Notes: a model not told the origin generated them from the sequence alone. A DNA stretch of 64,000 bases from Symbiodinium natans (GCA_905221605.1 CAJNDS010000391.1:1-64000); one strand, 5' to 3'; shown: positions 38,007-48,173, numbered from the stretch's first letter. Numbers and translations are program-made.

Positions 38007-38125
38007 CAAAGGTTAGCCTAGTTGTCCAGTACCTAGGGGAACTAAAGGTTAACCTTTGGGATTATAAGGGGATTCTATTGCCCAAAAAAGGTTAAAGGTT
38101 ATCTACGCTACAACTAAGTTAGGGC
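38007..38125 (+). mobile_element. Family H element, copy 2
   Basis: Contains 'aaaggttaacctttgggatt', 'ataaggggattcta' and 'aaaaaaggttaaaggtta'. Left and right parts are partly inverted ('ccaaaggttagcctagttg' against 'caactaagttagg'). Confidence 0.5.
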
Positions 38126-38158
38126 TAAACCTTCAGGTTCAGGGTTTAGGCTCAACAG

Positions 38159-38342
38159 GGAGGGTTCGTCCACAAACGGCCGGGTCTCATCAGACGCCGC
38201 TGCGGACGCCATCTCTTGCAGCTGCGGCAAAATCCGGGCCGTTGAATGGCTGCGAGATGCGGCTGTCACGAGAATTCGACTGCAGCATGAACTGTTAGTT
38301 ACCTGGGGAGGGCCGAAGTATCATAGGCCTACAACCCTGTAA
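38159..38342 (+). CDS. Exon-like 60-codon frame (low confidence)
   Basis: After an acaacag-type acceptor (ctcaacag|) the + strand is open in one frame for 60 codons to TAA. Composition is that of a soluble protein (KIRAVEWLRDAAVTRIRLQ in its middle). Other frames of both strands are also open over shorter spans. No family recognised. Confidence 0.2.
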
Positions 38343-38729
38343 ATCCCAACGATCCTGTAGCCTCGTCCAAGGCCCAGCTAGCATGCGCTCGACGATTGTG
38401 TAAAACGCTCTGCGTTGTTGGGGCACCGCCGCACTACATGCGCCCTGCATGACCCCCTGCCTGAATCCATGCAGGCATGAGGCCCTCACTTAGGGTAACA
38501 GAGTGAGGGCTTTTGAGGTTGGGGGAAATTGAGGAGCTCGGGATTTTAAAAGACGTCCCCAGTACACCATAAAGCCAGTACTTGCTGAAGCCCGAAAAAA
38601 ACGCTGAACCTTAAACCCCTAAATTCCTTGTGGGACAAACCTCCAACCCTCTCTCTTAAAAACCTTTTCGTAGCCCTACAAACCCTAGCCCACCCCCCCA
38701 CCCCCCCTCCCGCCCCCCGCCCCCTATAC

Positions 38730-38820
38730 TTAAAAACTAAACCCTAAACCCTAAACCCTGAACTCTGAACCCCCAAACCCTAAACCCTAAACCCCAAACC
38801 CTATACTTAAACTAAGCCAA
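38730..38820 (-). repeat. Degenerate C-orientation ITS
   Basis: CCCTAAA and CCCCAAA units; preceded by a C-rich tract at 38692-38724. Confidence 0.85.
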
Positions 38821-38914
38821 GCCACTCATTCTTCCGCAGGTCCGCTGGAGCCCAGTCCTGGAAGTTGCTTCTGCGGTTCTAAGGGGGTTGGTGGTTAGCA
38901 TGGTCCCTATAGGC

Positions 38915-39060
38915 GTTTAGGGTTTAGTGTTTAGGGGCTGGGGTTTAGGGTTTAGGGTTTAGGGTTTAGGGTTTAGGGTTTGGGGTTTGGGGTTTGGGGT
39001 TTGGGGTTTGGGGTTTGGGGTTTGGGGTTTGGGGTTTAGGCTTTAGGGTTATGAGGGTTT
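38915..39060 (+). repeat. G-orientation ITS with homogenised TTTGGGG run
   Basis: Five TTTAGGG units then about nine consecutive TTTGGGG (38976-39038), a variant expanded as a block. Confidence 0.93.
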
Positions 39061-39309
39061 AGCTTCTCGGGTTTAGGCTTCAGGGTTTTGAGGGTTTAGG
39101 GTTTAGGTTTTAGGGTTCAGGCTTTGCGGTGATAAGGGTTGATAGGGGTTTTAGGGTTTGCGGGCTTAGGGTTAGATGAACCGTGCACCATGTTTAAAAA
39201 GAGCATGGGGTGCTCAACTAGGCTTGAAACTGATTCTGAAGAATGGAACGCTTGGGATGCCTGCACCTGCTTCCACACTTCGCGGCTTGTGGCTTCAGGA
39301 TTTAGGGTA

Positions 39310-39412
39310 GACTAGGGTTTAGGGTTTAGGGTTTAGGGTTTAGGGTTTAGGGTTTAGGGTTTAGGGTTTAGGGTTTAGGGTTTAGGGTTTAGGGTTTAGG
39401 GTTTAGGGGATT
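39310..39412 (+). repeat. Long ITS block, G-orientation
   Basis: Fourteen perfect units. Confidence 0.96.
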
Positions 39413-39455
39413 TTAGGGTTCAGGGTTTTGAGGGCCTTTTTGGGCTGCTTACTTC

Positions 39456-39764
39456 GTGGGCGGCTCTGCGCCAGGACTTGTGGGGCAGTTGAAGCCTGGC
39501 GCAGACAGGCTTGCGCCTGGCCCTACAGGCCCTGCAGTTGCATGTCTCCAGTATACAGTATTCATAGCGACCATGATTCCTCTGCCACTATCATTGCTCT
39601 CCCTTTCTACTGCTATGATCACGATCACTACAGCACTCTTAGTCTTGCTGCAGTTAGTCTTACTGTTCGAAGCCCACATCCCTGAAATCTTCCGAGCCCC
39701 CAAGTTCCCTGTGCAGGGCCATGAGTCAAGCGGAGACCTGGAGTGGTCGAAGATATCCAAGTAG
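39456..39764 (+). CDS. Possible membrane-protein exon (low confidence)
   Basis: A 102-codon open frame (nominal GTG start) in an ITS-free spacer. It has a hydrophobic Leu/Ser/Thr-rich stretch of about 40 residues in its middle and a charged C-terminal end. The minus strand is open over the same span. No family recognised. Confidence 0.18.
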   Translation: MGGSAPGLVGQLKPGADRLAPGPTGPAVACLQYTVFIATMIPLPLSLLSLSTAMITITTALLVLLQLVLLFEAHIPEIFRAPKFPVQGHESSGDLEWSKISK

Positions 39765-39959
39765 CCAACGGTCGCCTTTTCACGGAGGCCGGAAAAAACA
39801 AAGGACTGAAGCCAGGACCAGGATCCTCATGCTATCACCCTACTACTAAGACCTAAGACTCAAAGCCAAGAAAACCCTACAAAGACCCTGCACACAGAAC
39901 CCCTGAAGCCCATCACGAAACCCACTCTCAACCCCAAACCCTGAACCCCAGACCCTATC

Positions 39960-40225
39960 CCACCCTATCCCCTATAACACTAAACCCTAAACCCGAAACC
40001 CCAAACCCTAAACCCCAAACCCCAAGCCCTAAACCCCAAGCCCTAAACCCCAAGCCCCAAACCCCAAACCCTAAACCCCAAACCCCAAACCCCAAGCCCT
40101 AAACCCTAACCCTAAACCCTAAACCCCAAACCCCAAACCCTAAACCCTAACCCTAAACCCTAAACCCTAAACCCCAAACCCCAAACCCCAAGCCCTAAAC
40201 CCCAAACCCTAAACCCTAAACCTTC
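39960..40225 (-). repeat. Very long degenerate C-orientation array
   Basis: About 35 units mixing CCCTAAA, CCCCAAA and CCCCAAG. Confidence 0.94.
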
Positions 40226-40233
40226 ACTTGAAG

Positions 40234-40345
40234 GCTGCGGCCCTGTCGTCGCAGCCGAAGCGGACGTCGGGCCGCGCCGCGTTGCGGGCGTCCGGTTTCC
40301 AGAGGCCACCACGGCCAAGGAGGCCTTTGAGGGGCTTGAAGGGGA
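40234..40345 (+). CDS. Exon-like frame between two opposed ITS arrays (low confidence)
   Basis: A + frame of 36 codons with Ala/Glu/Val-rich, GC-rich-third-position codons (RFPEATTAKEAFEGLEG near its end) runs from a ttgaag acceptor to a GTTTAG donor at the ITS edge. The N- and C-terminal continuation was not found. Confidence 0.2.
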
Positions 40346-40347
40346 GT

Positions 40348-40660
40348 TTAGGGGGTTTAGGGTTTAGGGTTTAGGGGTTTAGGGTTTAGGGTTTAGGGTT
40401 TAGGGTTGGGGGTTTAGGGTTTAGGGTTTGGGTTTCGGGTTTGGGGTTCAGGGTTTGTAGGGGTTTGGGGCTTCTCACCATCTCCGAAGAGCGAATATCG
40501 GTTTTAGGGGATTAGGGTTTAGGATTTTGGTTTAGGATTTGAGGTTTAGGGTTTGGGGTTTGCCGGGTTTGTAAGGGTTTGGGGTTTAGAATTTAGGGTT
40601 TGTAGGGTCTGAGGGCTTGGGTGCAGGGTGTAGGGCTGTGGGTTTAGGATTTAGGGGTTT
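40348..40660 (+). repeat. Extended G-orientation region
   Basis: TTTAGGG units at 40355-40435, then decayed T/G-rich sequence to 40660. Confidence 0.9.
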
Positions 40661-40973
40661 CTGCGTCTGCGGACTTTGGTGCTAAATAGGCCGGATCCCA
40701 GCAAACCGATCCCGGCCCTCACCGAAAGCTTCTTGGACCAGGCTATCGGGTTGTCGTTTTTCGGGCGACGCACTCCTCGGGGTTTGCGAACAATGTAGGT
40801 TGTCCCTAAACCCTCAACCCTCCGAAACCTCAAACCCCCACAAAAACACCACCCCTAATCCCTAAAACCCTACACCACATTACACGGTGGACCATTCGAG
40901 GATCAAGCTACGGGTCCAAGCTCAGTGAGTGATTGCAGTCGCGGCAGTTGCTGGTCCAACCCTAAGCCGCATA

Positions 40974-41166
40974 CAATGCCAAGAGGAAGTCCGACAACGA
41001 CTCTACTCATATATGACTAGCATGGAGAACATTACCTAGAGGCTCCTATGTAGTACCTTTTTGGGGGTAGTATACCAGAATCCCCTATAGCTAACCCAAA
41101 AAGGGACCACATAGGAGACTCCAGGTAGCAATCTTAATCGCAATGCTCAGAGGAAGCGTGACAACG
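40974..41166 (+). mobile_element. Hairpin family J with 26-bp flanking direct repeat
   Basis: A hairpin at 41031-41131 has long arms ('attacctagaggctcctatg' against 'ataggagactccaggtagc'). It lies between imperfect direct repeats 40974-41000 and 41141-41166 (caatgc...agaggaag...gacaacg). The arrangement parallels family I at 21303. Confidence 0.55.
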
Positions 41167-41414
41167 TAGCATTGCAGTACCTCCTCCGCCGGCGAGGAAC
41201 CTTGATTGAAGGCTCGCAACTGACGGTCAACAGCTCTTGCACGTCTACCTCAGGTGCGGAGGGTCCATGTGTGGGGATGTTTGAAAACTCAGGAGTTAGG
41301 CTTCAGAGATTGTGGGGAAAGAGACAGGGTACGACTCTACGACTAAGGTTTCCACTGGCACCCGTGACCTCAACGGATTGACAATAGCATACTCGTAGAC
41401 AGGACAGGTTAGTG

Positions 41415-41503
41415 TTGGGATGTTCGCCCTTACACTAACGGTCCTTAATTCGGGACTACAATCCCTATTAAGGACTCTGTTAGCATAAGGGGGAACATCC
41501 CCA
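41415..41503 (+). mobile_element. Family A element, copy 6
   Basis: 89 bp, shortest loop of the family, termini ttgggatg and catcccca. Flanks ggttagtg (41407-41414) and ggtcagtg (41504-41511) are 7 of 8 identical. Confidence 0.77.
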
Positions 41504-42246
41504 GGTCAGTGGCTGAAAAGTCTTGAAATTTGGCCCCCCGGAGGGGCAAACAATCGAAACAGGGAACAACGTCCGAAAGCAACTCTGCACGCAGAGAGAC
41601 CTCCCCGCGGTAGAGCCGCCGAAGTCCAGAATCAAACCCTACTACGGTTGAGGGTTTAGGCTTTAGGGTTTAGGGTTTATGGTTGAGGGTAGGCCCCACT
41701 AAATTTTAAAAAAGCCCGGAACCCTACCCAAGGCTGCCCAAGAACGCCGCCAAATCCAGGCCATCAGCTCGCAGAGAGGTGGGCTGCAGCACCTCGCCCA
41801 TGGCCCAAGCTTCTTGCAACGCGGCTCGGGGTTTGGTACGATTGAATTGGATGTTCGCGATTTCAAGCCCCGGGGAGTTCCCCAAGTAGGGACCCCCCTT
41901 ATTCTGCCTCCAAGAGTACGGAGACTCCGTTTTCTTTTTAAGGAACCCCCAATTTTTTTGTTTAGGAACCCTCGAATGAGGTGCCCTTTTTTTGGAAACC
42001 CAGTATCCCAAGGTCCTGCCTGTCCTTTCCCTGGATCTGTAGAAACTCTGAGGGCCCCCTTGCGGTACCCTACACTATAATCAAGACCCTAAGGGTTTAT
42101 AGGGTTGCTTCTTTGGTACCCTACGCTCTAAGGACTGCACTACTCGGCCCTCCCGCTGTCGCCACCCCTCCCCCCACACGAAAGGTGCAGAACTTCAAGC
42201 CAGACAGGTCACACAGTTTGAAGCAGTCCCTCGAAAACCCTCTGGG

Positions 42247-42480
42247 TCTAGGGTTTAGGGTTTAGGGTTTAGGGTTTAGGGACTAAGGCTTCGAAGCCCT
42301 TGATACCCTCTTCGAGCAAAGGCGCCACAAGACGTTCAAGGACCACTTTTCCTTGTCTGCGCCGGGGTATTGCACGAACTTTGGGGGAGGGGGGGGGGGG
42401 GTAGGGCTGAAGGGGGCTCCTAAACCCTAAACCCTAAACCCTAAACCCTAAACCCTAAACCCTAAACCTAAACCCTGAAA
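42247..42480. repeat. Opposed short ITS blocks and poly-G
   Basis: G-orientation 42247-42283, poly-G tract at 42386-42402, C-orientation 42420-42478 (eight units). Confidence 0.92.
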
Positions 42481-42615
42481 GTTCAGGGTTGACGGTCGGG
42501 TTTGCGGCTGCAGGGAAAAACTTGAACTTGACCTATGCGTCACTCGTTTGCATGGTCGGAAAGCCTCGAAACCATTAAGAAGACTCAAGGGTCCTTGACT
42601 GTCTGCAATTCACCT

Positions 42616-42692
42616 GAAACCCTAAACCCTAAACCCTAAACCCCAAACCCTAAACCCTAAACCCTAAACCCTAAACCCTACACCCTAAACCC
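42616..42692 (-). repeat. ITS block, C-orientation
   Basis: Ten units with CCCCAAA and CCCTACA variants. Confidence 0.94.
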
Positions 42693-42721
42693 CAGAGGTG
42701 CAAGAAACAAGCTTCCGAAAA

Positions 42722-43043
42722 ATGGCCCAGGCTCCTTCCGAGGCGGAGTCATGGTTTTCGTCAACCTCGGGCCCAGCAACTCTAGGTGTTTAGGGCTTCA
42801 CCAGCAGGGCTCAGAAACCCTAAACCCATCTAAACCCTGAACCCTGAACCCTAAACCCTAAACCCTAAACCCTAAACCCCTTGGCATGTCTTGCGTGGAG
42901 CAGATTTGACTGAACCTGCGAACGTTGCTTTGCCGTTCTTTGCTATGGGGCTCTTCTTGCTGACGTCCTACCCCTTGCTGCCCCTTTGGAGCAAAAAGTC
43001 CTTCTACAACCGATTGCGCACCCCAACACCAAAACCAAAATAG
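42722..43043 (+). CDS. Small single-pass membrane protein model (two exons)
   Basis: ATG at 42722, in good context, opens 21 codons of acidic/Ser-rich sequence to a donor (CTAG|GTGTTT, phase 1). After 118 nt containing a C-orientation ITS (42830-42882), an acceptor (gcgtggagcag|) at 42904 opens 45 further codons to TAG in the matching phase. The second exon encodes a hydrophobic stretch (VALPFFAMGLFLLTSYPLLP) followed by a basic tail, as in a one-helix membrane or organelle subunit. Total 67 aa. A clear ATG, a stop, complementary phases and a plausible topology make this one of the better ITS-region models. The family is not recognised. Confidence 0.38.
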
Positions 43044-43148
43044 GCCAAAACCCTAAACCCTAAACCCTAAACCCCTTCGTCCACGCAGCTCCTTGACCAA
43101 CTCGGCCCAGCTCTCGGGCCTCTGGAAGCATAGGCAGTGAGTTATTTA

Positions 43149-43222
43149 TAGGGTTTAGGGCTTAGGGTTTAGGGTTCAGGGTTTAGGGTTTAGGGTTTAG
43201 GGTCTAGGGTTTAGGGTTTACT
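43149..43222 (+). repeat. ITS block, G-orientation
   Basis: Ten units with TTCAGGG and TCTAGGG variants. A short opposed block lies at 43050-43077. Confidence 0.93.
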
Positions 43223-43342
43223 GCAAACGATTGCAAGGCCTACACATCTCTAAGCCCTAGAACCGTACAGTGTGTACAACTCCACAGCATACAGGCCGGG
43301 GGAGCCATCGGATTCCAGCTAGCGCGGTCGGTCAGGTCTTCA

Positions 43343-43426
43343 GGCCCTAAACCCTAAACCCTAAACCCTAAACCCTAAACCCTAAACCCTAAACCCTAAA
43401 CCCTAAACCCTAAACCCTAAACCCAT
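43343..43426 (-). repeat. ITS block, C-orientation
   Basis: Twelve perfect units. Confidence 0.95.
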
Positions 43427-43469
43427 AGGTTCTAAGCCGCCTTCGGAAAGCTTTGGGGCTTGGGGCGTG

Positions 43470-43803
43470 ATGGCTTCGAGAAGCGGGGCGCTTGCACGTT
43501 TAAAGCTTCCGGGTCTTTCTCACCAAATTGGGGCCCTTCAGGCTTTCAAGGCTTGGCTTCAGGTTGTTGTTTGAGTTTGCAAATTCAGGGTTCCTGCTTG
43601 CGGCTTCATGCTTTCGTTGCTTCAACAAGCAAGAATCCGCAGAAAATGTAGCAAGCAAACGTCCTCGAGCTGAACACCGTCATAAGCTTCAACGTAGCCT
43701 TTTTGTCGGCTGCCTAGCCAAATCCCGCCTCACGGGCTGTTTTTGGGTCCATGTCCTGAAAAAGGCTGTTTTCATGGAAAGGCACGTCTGTCACGTCATT
43801 TGA
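43470..43803 (+). CDS. Open frames in an ITS-free spacer (two readings, low confidence)
   Basis: ATG at 43470 opens 31 codons (hydrophobic/basic, MASRSGALARLKLPGLSHQ) to a GT at 43563. A 26-nt GT-AG gap then leads to 20 codons ending TAG at 43651. The gap is unusually short. Alternatively, from the same acceptor another frame is open for 71 codons to 43803. The two readings exclude each other. Confidence 0.2.
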
Positions 43804-43924
43804 AGGCTCCAGGTAAAATCCGAAACCCTAAACCCTAAACCCTCAACCCCAAACCCTCAGCCCTAAACCCTAAACCCTTTCTTTGGTGCCATGCGGCCGG
43901 ATGCTGGTCTGGAGCAGGGTTGGA

Positions 43925-44032
43925 ATGGCAGAAACCAACACGGCAGAGTTCCTGAGACGGAGCACGTGGCTACCCGGGTTCTCCATCTGGGTGAAGAAAG
44001 TCTCCCCTCGAGCCTTTCTGAAGGGGAAGTAG
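43925..44032 (+). CDS. Small ORF whose stop lies in a telomeric repeat (low confidence)
   Basis: ATG at 43925 opens 35 codons (basic, two Trp) ending AAG TAG, where the TAG is the first TAGGG of a G-orientation ITS (44031-44065). It may be a short gene, or an exon with its donor at 43990 (TGG|GTGAAG). Confidence 0.2.
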   Translation: MAETNTAEFLRRSTWLPGFSIWVKKVSPRAFLKGK

Positions 44033-44206
44033 GGTTTAGGGTTTAGGGTTTAGGGTTTAGGGTTCTCAAGTTGCAGGCTTCTTTTGAGTTCCTTAGTGCT
44101 CTGAATACAGTCGCCCTCCTTACAACTCGCCCTTCTGGTGCTCGTAAACATGCAACCCTAAACCCTACACCCTTTTGCATCCGGGCTTGGGGAGTCGGCC
44201 GGGAAT

Positions 44207-44275
44207 GGGTTTAGGGTTTAGGGTTTAGGGTTTAGGGTTTGGGGTTTAGGTTTTAGGGTTTAGGCTTTAGGGTGT
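44207..44275 (+). repeat. ITS block, G-orientation
   Basis: Eight units, degenerate at the right. Decayed units (TTTAGTAGGG type) continue at 44410-44560; another short block lies at 44640-44710. Confidence 0.9.
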
Positions 44276-44824
44276 GGTGACTTGCATCCGATAATTGGAG
44301 CAACCCCTAAACCCTGAAAACCCCAACCTGCGGCCCCCGAATCTTCCCCGCCAATCCAACGGGCGCTTGGGGTATCAGGGGATAGCAAATGGGAATCAAC
44401 AGGGACTTTGGGTTTAGGGTTTACTAGGGGTTCGTGGGGTTTAGGAGGGTTTAGTGGGGTTTAGTAGGTTTAGTAGGGTTTCGTAGGGCTTGGCAAGGTT
44501 TAGTAGGGTCTAGTAAGGTTCAGGGCTTAGGGTTGAGGGTTTAGTGGGTTTAGGGTTCAGTAGCGTACCCCAAACATACCCTCTGGGTCCAGAGTGGCGC
44601 TTCTGTCCCACTGCCAGGCAGAGTCCATGGAAGCCTGCTTAGGGTTTAGGGTTTAGGGCTTAGGGTTTAGGGGTTTAGGGCCCAGGGCTCAGGGTTTAGG
44701 GTTTGGGGTGCCTTGGGTGGGAAGTTGTGGAAACACGGAGATTATGGCCAGGAGACCTGTATACCCTGCACACACAAGAGGCGCTCAACCCCAAAAGGAT
44801 GCATGGGCTGTAGCAAACTATGTG

Positions 44825-44932
44825 GGGTTTCCCAACATAGGGGTACCCCTTTTTTTTTTTACCCCAAATAGCATACAATCCTGTTGAAGGGACCCCCCAA
44901 AAACGGTACCCCTATTTGCGGAAACCCCAATG
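44825..44932 (+). mobile_element. Hairpin family G-like element, copy 2
   Basis: 'ggggtttcccaacatagggg' and 'cccctatttgcggaaacccc' are inverted ends; the interior has a T10 tract and 'ggtacccc' on both arms. Confidence 0.6.
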
Positions 44933-44958
44933 TTAGCATGATGGTTTGCTAGACCGCG

Positions 44959-45004
44959 GGGGAGGGGGGGGGGGGGGCGGAAGGGGGGGGGGGGGAGAGG
45001 GGGA
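44959..45004 (+). repeat. Compound poly-G tract
   Basis: G-runs separated by single A or C bases over about 45 bp. Confidence 0.9.
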
Positions 45005-45142
45005 AGGGGCTTGTCGGAGAGCCCGCCCTTAATCTGCGATGACCTTCATGCATGTGAAGTAGGACACCCCCACCTGCTGGAGGCTGAAACCCTAGGGTCC
45101 CCTTAGAGGCTAAAGTTCCCTTTTGGGGCGCTTTTCTTGGCA

Positions 45143-45270
45143 CCCTAAACCCTAAGCCCCTGAACCCTAAACCCCTAAACCCTAAACCCCTATAACTCTA
45201 AGCCCTGAACCCTAAACCCCTAACCCTAAACCCTAAACCATCCTAAACCCTAAACCCTAAACCCTAAACG
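45143..45270 (-). repeat. Degenerate ITS, C-orientation
   Basis: CCCTAAA and CCCCTAAA units. Confidence 0.9.
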
Positions 45271-45397
45271 TGTTTCCTATCTGGGCTGGGAGGGGATGCC
45301 AGGAAAAAACAACATGCACGACCGGATCAGCTCTACTGGCCGACGAGCCACACACGCACCACATATTCCCCTAAGGGTCCATGCACCTTGTAATTAC

Positions 45398-45485
45398 ATA
45401 CTTGGGCCCCAAAGCCCCGATATATATTTATATATATATATATATATTACATATTAAGTACTTTTCTTAAGGCCCAAGTATTCCC
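45398..45485 (+). mobile_element. Hairpin family D, copy 2, with TA microsatellite loop
   Basis: Arms 'tacttgggccccaaagcccc' and 'cttaaggcccaagta' surround a (TA)n loop at 45420-45447. Confidence 0.6.
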
Positions 45486-45621
45486 TGTTTAGGTAGGATT
45501 GAGGGTACAGTTTAGGGTTTTGGGTTTACAACCAACAACCCCGCCCTGGAAAAACCCCAAACCCCGGACCCCAAACAAACCCGCCGCTAAACAAGCTCTC
45601 AACCCTAAACCTGCTGACAAG

Positions 45622-45681
45622 GAGCTCTGGGGAGTTGTGCCCCTGGAGGAAGATGCGTCGAACCTGAGCTATGGAGGATGA
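45622..45681 (+). CDS. Possible 3'-terminal exon (low confidence)
   Basis: After a ctgacaag junction the + frame reads 19 codons of acidic, protein-like sequence (ELWGVVPLEEDASNLSYGG) to TGA. Upstream the frame passes through telomere-derived codons. No family recognised. Confidence 0.17.
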   Translation, partial: ELWGVVPLEEDASNLSYGG

Positions 45682-45962
45682 GGGTTCGTCATCTTGGTCT
45701 TTCGGGGCAGGGGGGGCGGGGGTGTTAGGGTTTAGGGTTTCGGGTTTAGGGGGCCGGGGGTGGTGCTAGGAAGCGGATCGGAGATGAAAGGGCTTCATGG
45801 GCTTTGGGTTGAGTGGGTTTCTAGCTGAGGGCTTACCGGAGTTTGGCACACCGTCTGTCACCCAAATCATGAGGTACACTACGAATACCACCAAAGACTG
45901 GGATGAGGGGCCTCCTAAACCCTAGACCCTTTGTTGAAGCTGGACTTGCTGACTGCCATACG

Positions 45963-46146
45963 CCCTAAACCCTAAACCCTCAACCCTAAACCCTAAACCC
46001 TAAGCCCTAAACCCTAAAGCCTAAAGCCTACAGCCTACAGCCTAAAGCCTAAAGCCTAAAGCCTAAAGCCTAAAGCCTAAAGCCTAAAGCCTAAAGCCTA
46101 AAGCCTAAAGCCTAACCCTAAACCCTAAACCCTAAACCCGAAACCC
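45963..46146 (-). repeat. ITS with homogenised CCTAAAG sub-array
   Basis: Normal units flank about 14 units of the single-base variant CCTAAAG (46010-46114), two of them CCTACAG. The block-wise variant indicates local amplification. Confidence 0.94.
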
Positions 46147-46169
46147 TACAACCTAAGCCGGTGACTTGG

Positions 46170-46250
46170 ATGGACCAGGCAGGCTCCATAAGGCCACCAC
46201 AGACATTGGAGCCACAGGCAAATCCAACCCTGGCTTGCTTCCTGCTGTAG
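46170..46250 (+). CDS. Possible small ORF between ITS (low confidence)
   Basis: ATG at 46170 opens 26 codons of ordinary composition to TAG, spanning the whole spacer. It could equally be noncoding. Confidence 0.13.
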   Translation: MDQAGSIRPPQTLEPQANPTLACFLL

Positions 46251-46976
46251 GGATTTGAGGGTTTAGGGTTTAGGGATTTGAGGGATTTGAGGGTTTAGGG
46301 TTTAGGGTTTAAGCTTCCTCCGGAGGTTCAACTTCATGCGACTGGCCTCTGGGATGCCATCTCTTTCTTTTTGCTGTGCGAGCGCGCGCGCACGCGCTCG
46401 CGAGCCTCTAAGGCAAATCTTGGCCAAGATGGGTCAGCAGCAGACCCTAAACCCTCTAAGCCCCAGAAGGGTTTAGGGTTTAGGGTTTGAGGTTTATGCA
46501 CAAAGGGCCACCTGTGTTTAGGGCTTACAGTTTCGGGCAGAATATGCAAAATGTTATGGCTCCTCGTTGCTGTCACTTAATGAGTTTACACTCCTTAGCA
46601 TAAGAAAGGGTCCATTTGCGTTACTATTACCATTGAATCCGTTCCGACTACGTACCCTTTTGAACATACTAGGACTTTTGTGGAGGGGGGGGGGTCCTTA
46701 AATCTGAAACATCCTGAAGTCGTCTAACCCTCAACTCGTCTAACCCTCCGCGCAAAGTACTCAAAACAAAACGGGCCTCGAAGAAGTCGTGCCCAAGTTG
46801 AAATTTCTGTTCCTGTCTGCTCTTCATCCACTATCTCTTCATGGCGACGCGAAGCTGTCTTCGTTCACGCCATCTTTCCTTAGAACCCCTTAAACCCTAA
46901 ACCCTGAAGCCCTAAACCCTAAACCCTAAACCTTCAACCCTAAACCCTAAACCCTCAACCCTACCCTGGGGCTTAG

Positions 46977-47067
46977 GAGTTCGTGCCGCCAAAGCTGCGT
47001 GAAGGGGCAGCTGCTCTGGGGGAAAGTGCCACAGACCGCCTCAGGAGCTCTTCTGGCTGGTTCCTAG
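46977..47067 (+). CDS. Possible terminal exon (low confidence)
   Basis: After a gcttag acceptor the + strand is open for 29 codons to tandem stops TAG TAG, immediately before a G-orientation ITS. Confidence 0.15.
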
Positions 47068-47074
47068 TAGGGAG

Positions 47075-47255
47075 GGTTTAGGGTTTAGGGTTTAGGGTTT
47101 AGGGTTTAGGGTTTAGGGTTTAGGGTTATGTAGGGTTTAGGGTTTAGGGTTTAGGGTTTAGGGTTTAAGGTTTAAGGTTTAAGGTTTAGGGTTTAGGGTT
47201 TAGGGTTTAGGGTTTTGGTGTATAGGGTTTAGGGTTTAGGGTTTACGAGGTACCC
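47075..47255 (+). repeat. Long ITS region, G-orientation
   Basis: About 22 units with a TTTAAGG cluster. Confidence 0.95.
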
Positions 47256-47282
47256 TATATATACCTGTAAATATTAAAGGGG

Positions 47283-47360
47283 TCCCTTAAAGGGATTACA
47301 TAGGGCTATGCCCTGTATGATCCCTTAAAGGGCTTGCATAGGGCCATTCCCTACTAAGAA
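47283..47360 (+). mobile_element. Family L hairpin
   Basis: 'cccttaaagggattacatag' and its imperfect inverse 'gtatgatcccttaaaggg' lie in tandem opposition. Confidence 0.45.
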
Positions 47361-47411
47361 ACAGGGGCTCTTTCGTGCATGCAGTGTCCGGTTGAGGGCT
47401 TCCAGCGGTTC

Positions 47412-47475
47412 AGGGGGTTTAGGGTTTAGGGTTTGGGGTTTGGGGTTTAGGGTTTAGGGTTTGGGGTTTAGGGTG
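47412..47475 (+). repeat. ITS block, G-orientation
   Basis: Nine units, a third of them TTTGGGG. Confidence 0.92.
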
Positions 47476-48007
47476 CTTTGGGTTCCGGGGGAGCCAGTGC
47501 GACCAGCGCATAGGGTTTAGGGTTCAGGGGTTAGGGTGCGGCGGGGGGTTGAGAGCGTAGGCCTCTAGGGGTGCCCAGCAACATTGCCGCAGTCTAGGTC
47601 GGCGAGTTCAGTAAACTTGAAACCCTAAACCCTAAATCCTAAACCCTTAAACTCTAAACCACGAAGCCCTAAAGTCTAAGCCCCTCGGGCTTTATGGTTC
47701 CCAGTGGGTGCAAAAAGGTTGGAGGGTGTGAGGTTGGAGAGGTCCCCAGCAACTTTCTTGCTTCTGAGGTTTGGTTTTAAGTTCACTTCAAGCCCCAACG
47801 GACCAGACCGATGGCAGGGAGCCTTGAAAAACGTTTTGGGTTCAGCTCCCCCCCCCCACGAAACTAAAGCAAAAAACAATTGCATATGAACACCCGAATC
47901 CCTTGAGGCCGCTGTAAACCTCCCAAGAACCCCATGCTACTAAATACGACACTCTTGTGACCCTAAACCCTAAACCGCTAAACTCCAAACCACAAACCCT
48001 AAACCCT

Positions 48008-48127
48008 GTATAAACCCTTTTTTGACTCGGGGAGCTAAGTATAAATCCTAAACCCCAAACCACAAAACCCTCAACCCTATATAAACCCTATTGTGACTCG
48101 GGGAGCTGAAGTATAAATCCTAAACCC
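48008..48127 (+). repeat. Tandem duplication of about 72 bp
   Basis: 'gactcggggagct' followed by 'aagtataaatcctaaaccc' occurs twice (48008-48056 and 48080-48130), with C-orientation telomeric units between. Confidence 0.85.
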
Positions 48128-48173
48128 TAAACCCTAAACCTAACCTCTAAACCCCTGAACCCCTCGCCGGAAG

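Noticed and set aside
43080-43140. Exon in the spacer after the membrane microprotein
   Set aside because: Both strands give good-looking 17-19 codon frames with splice signals, a reminder that short open frames here are not evidence by themselves.
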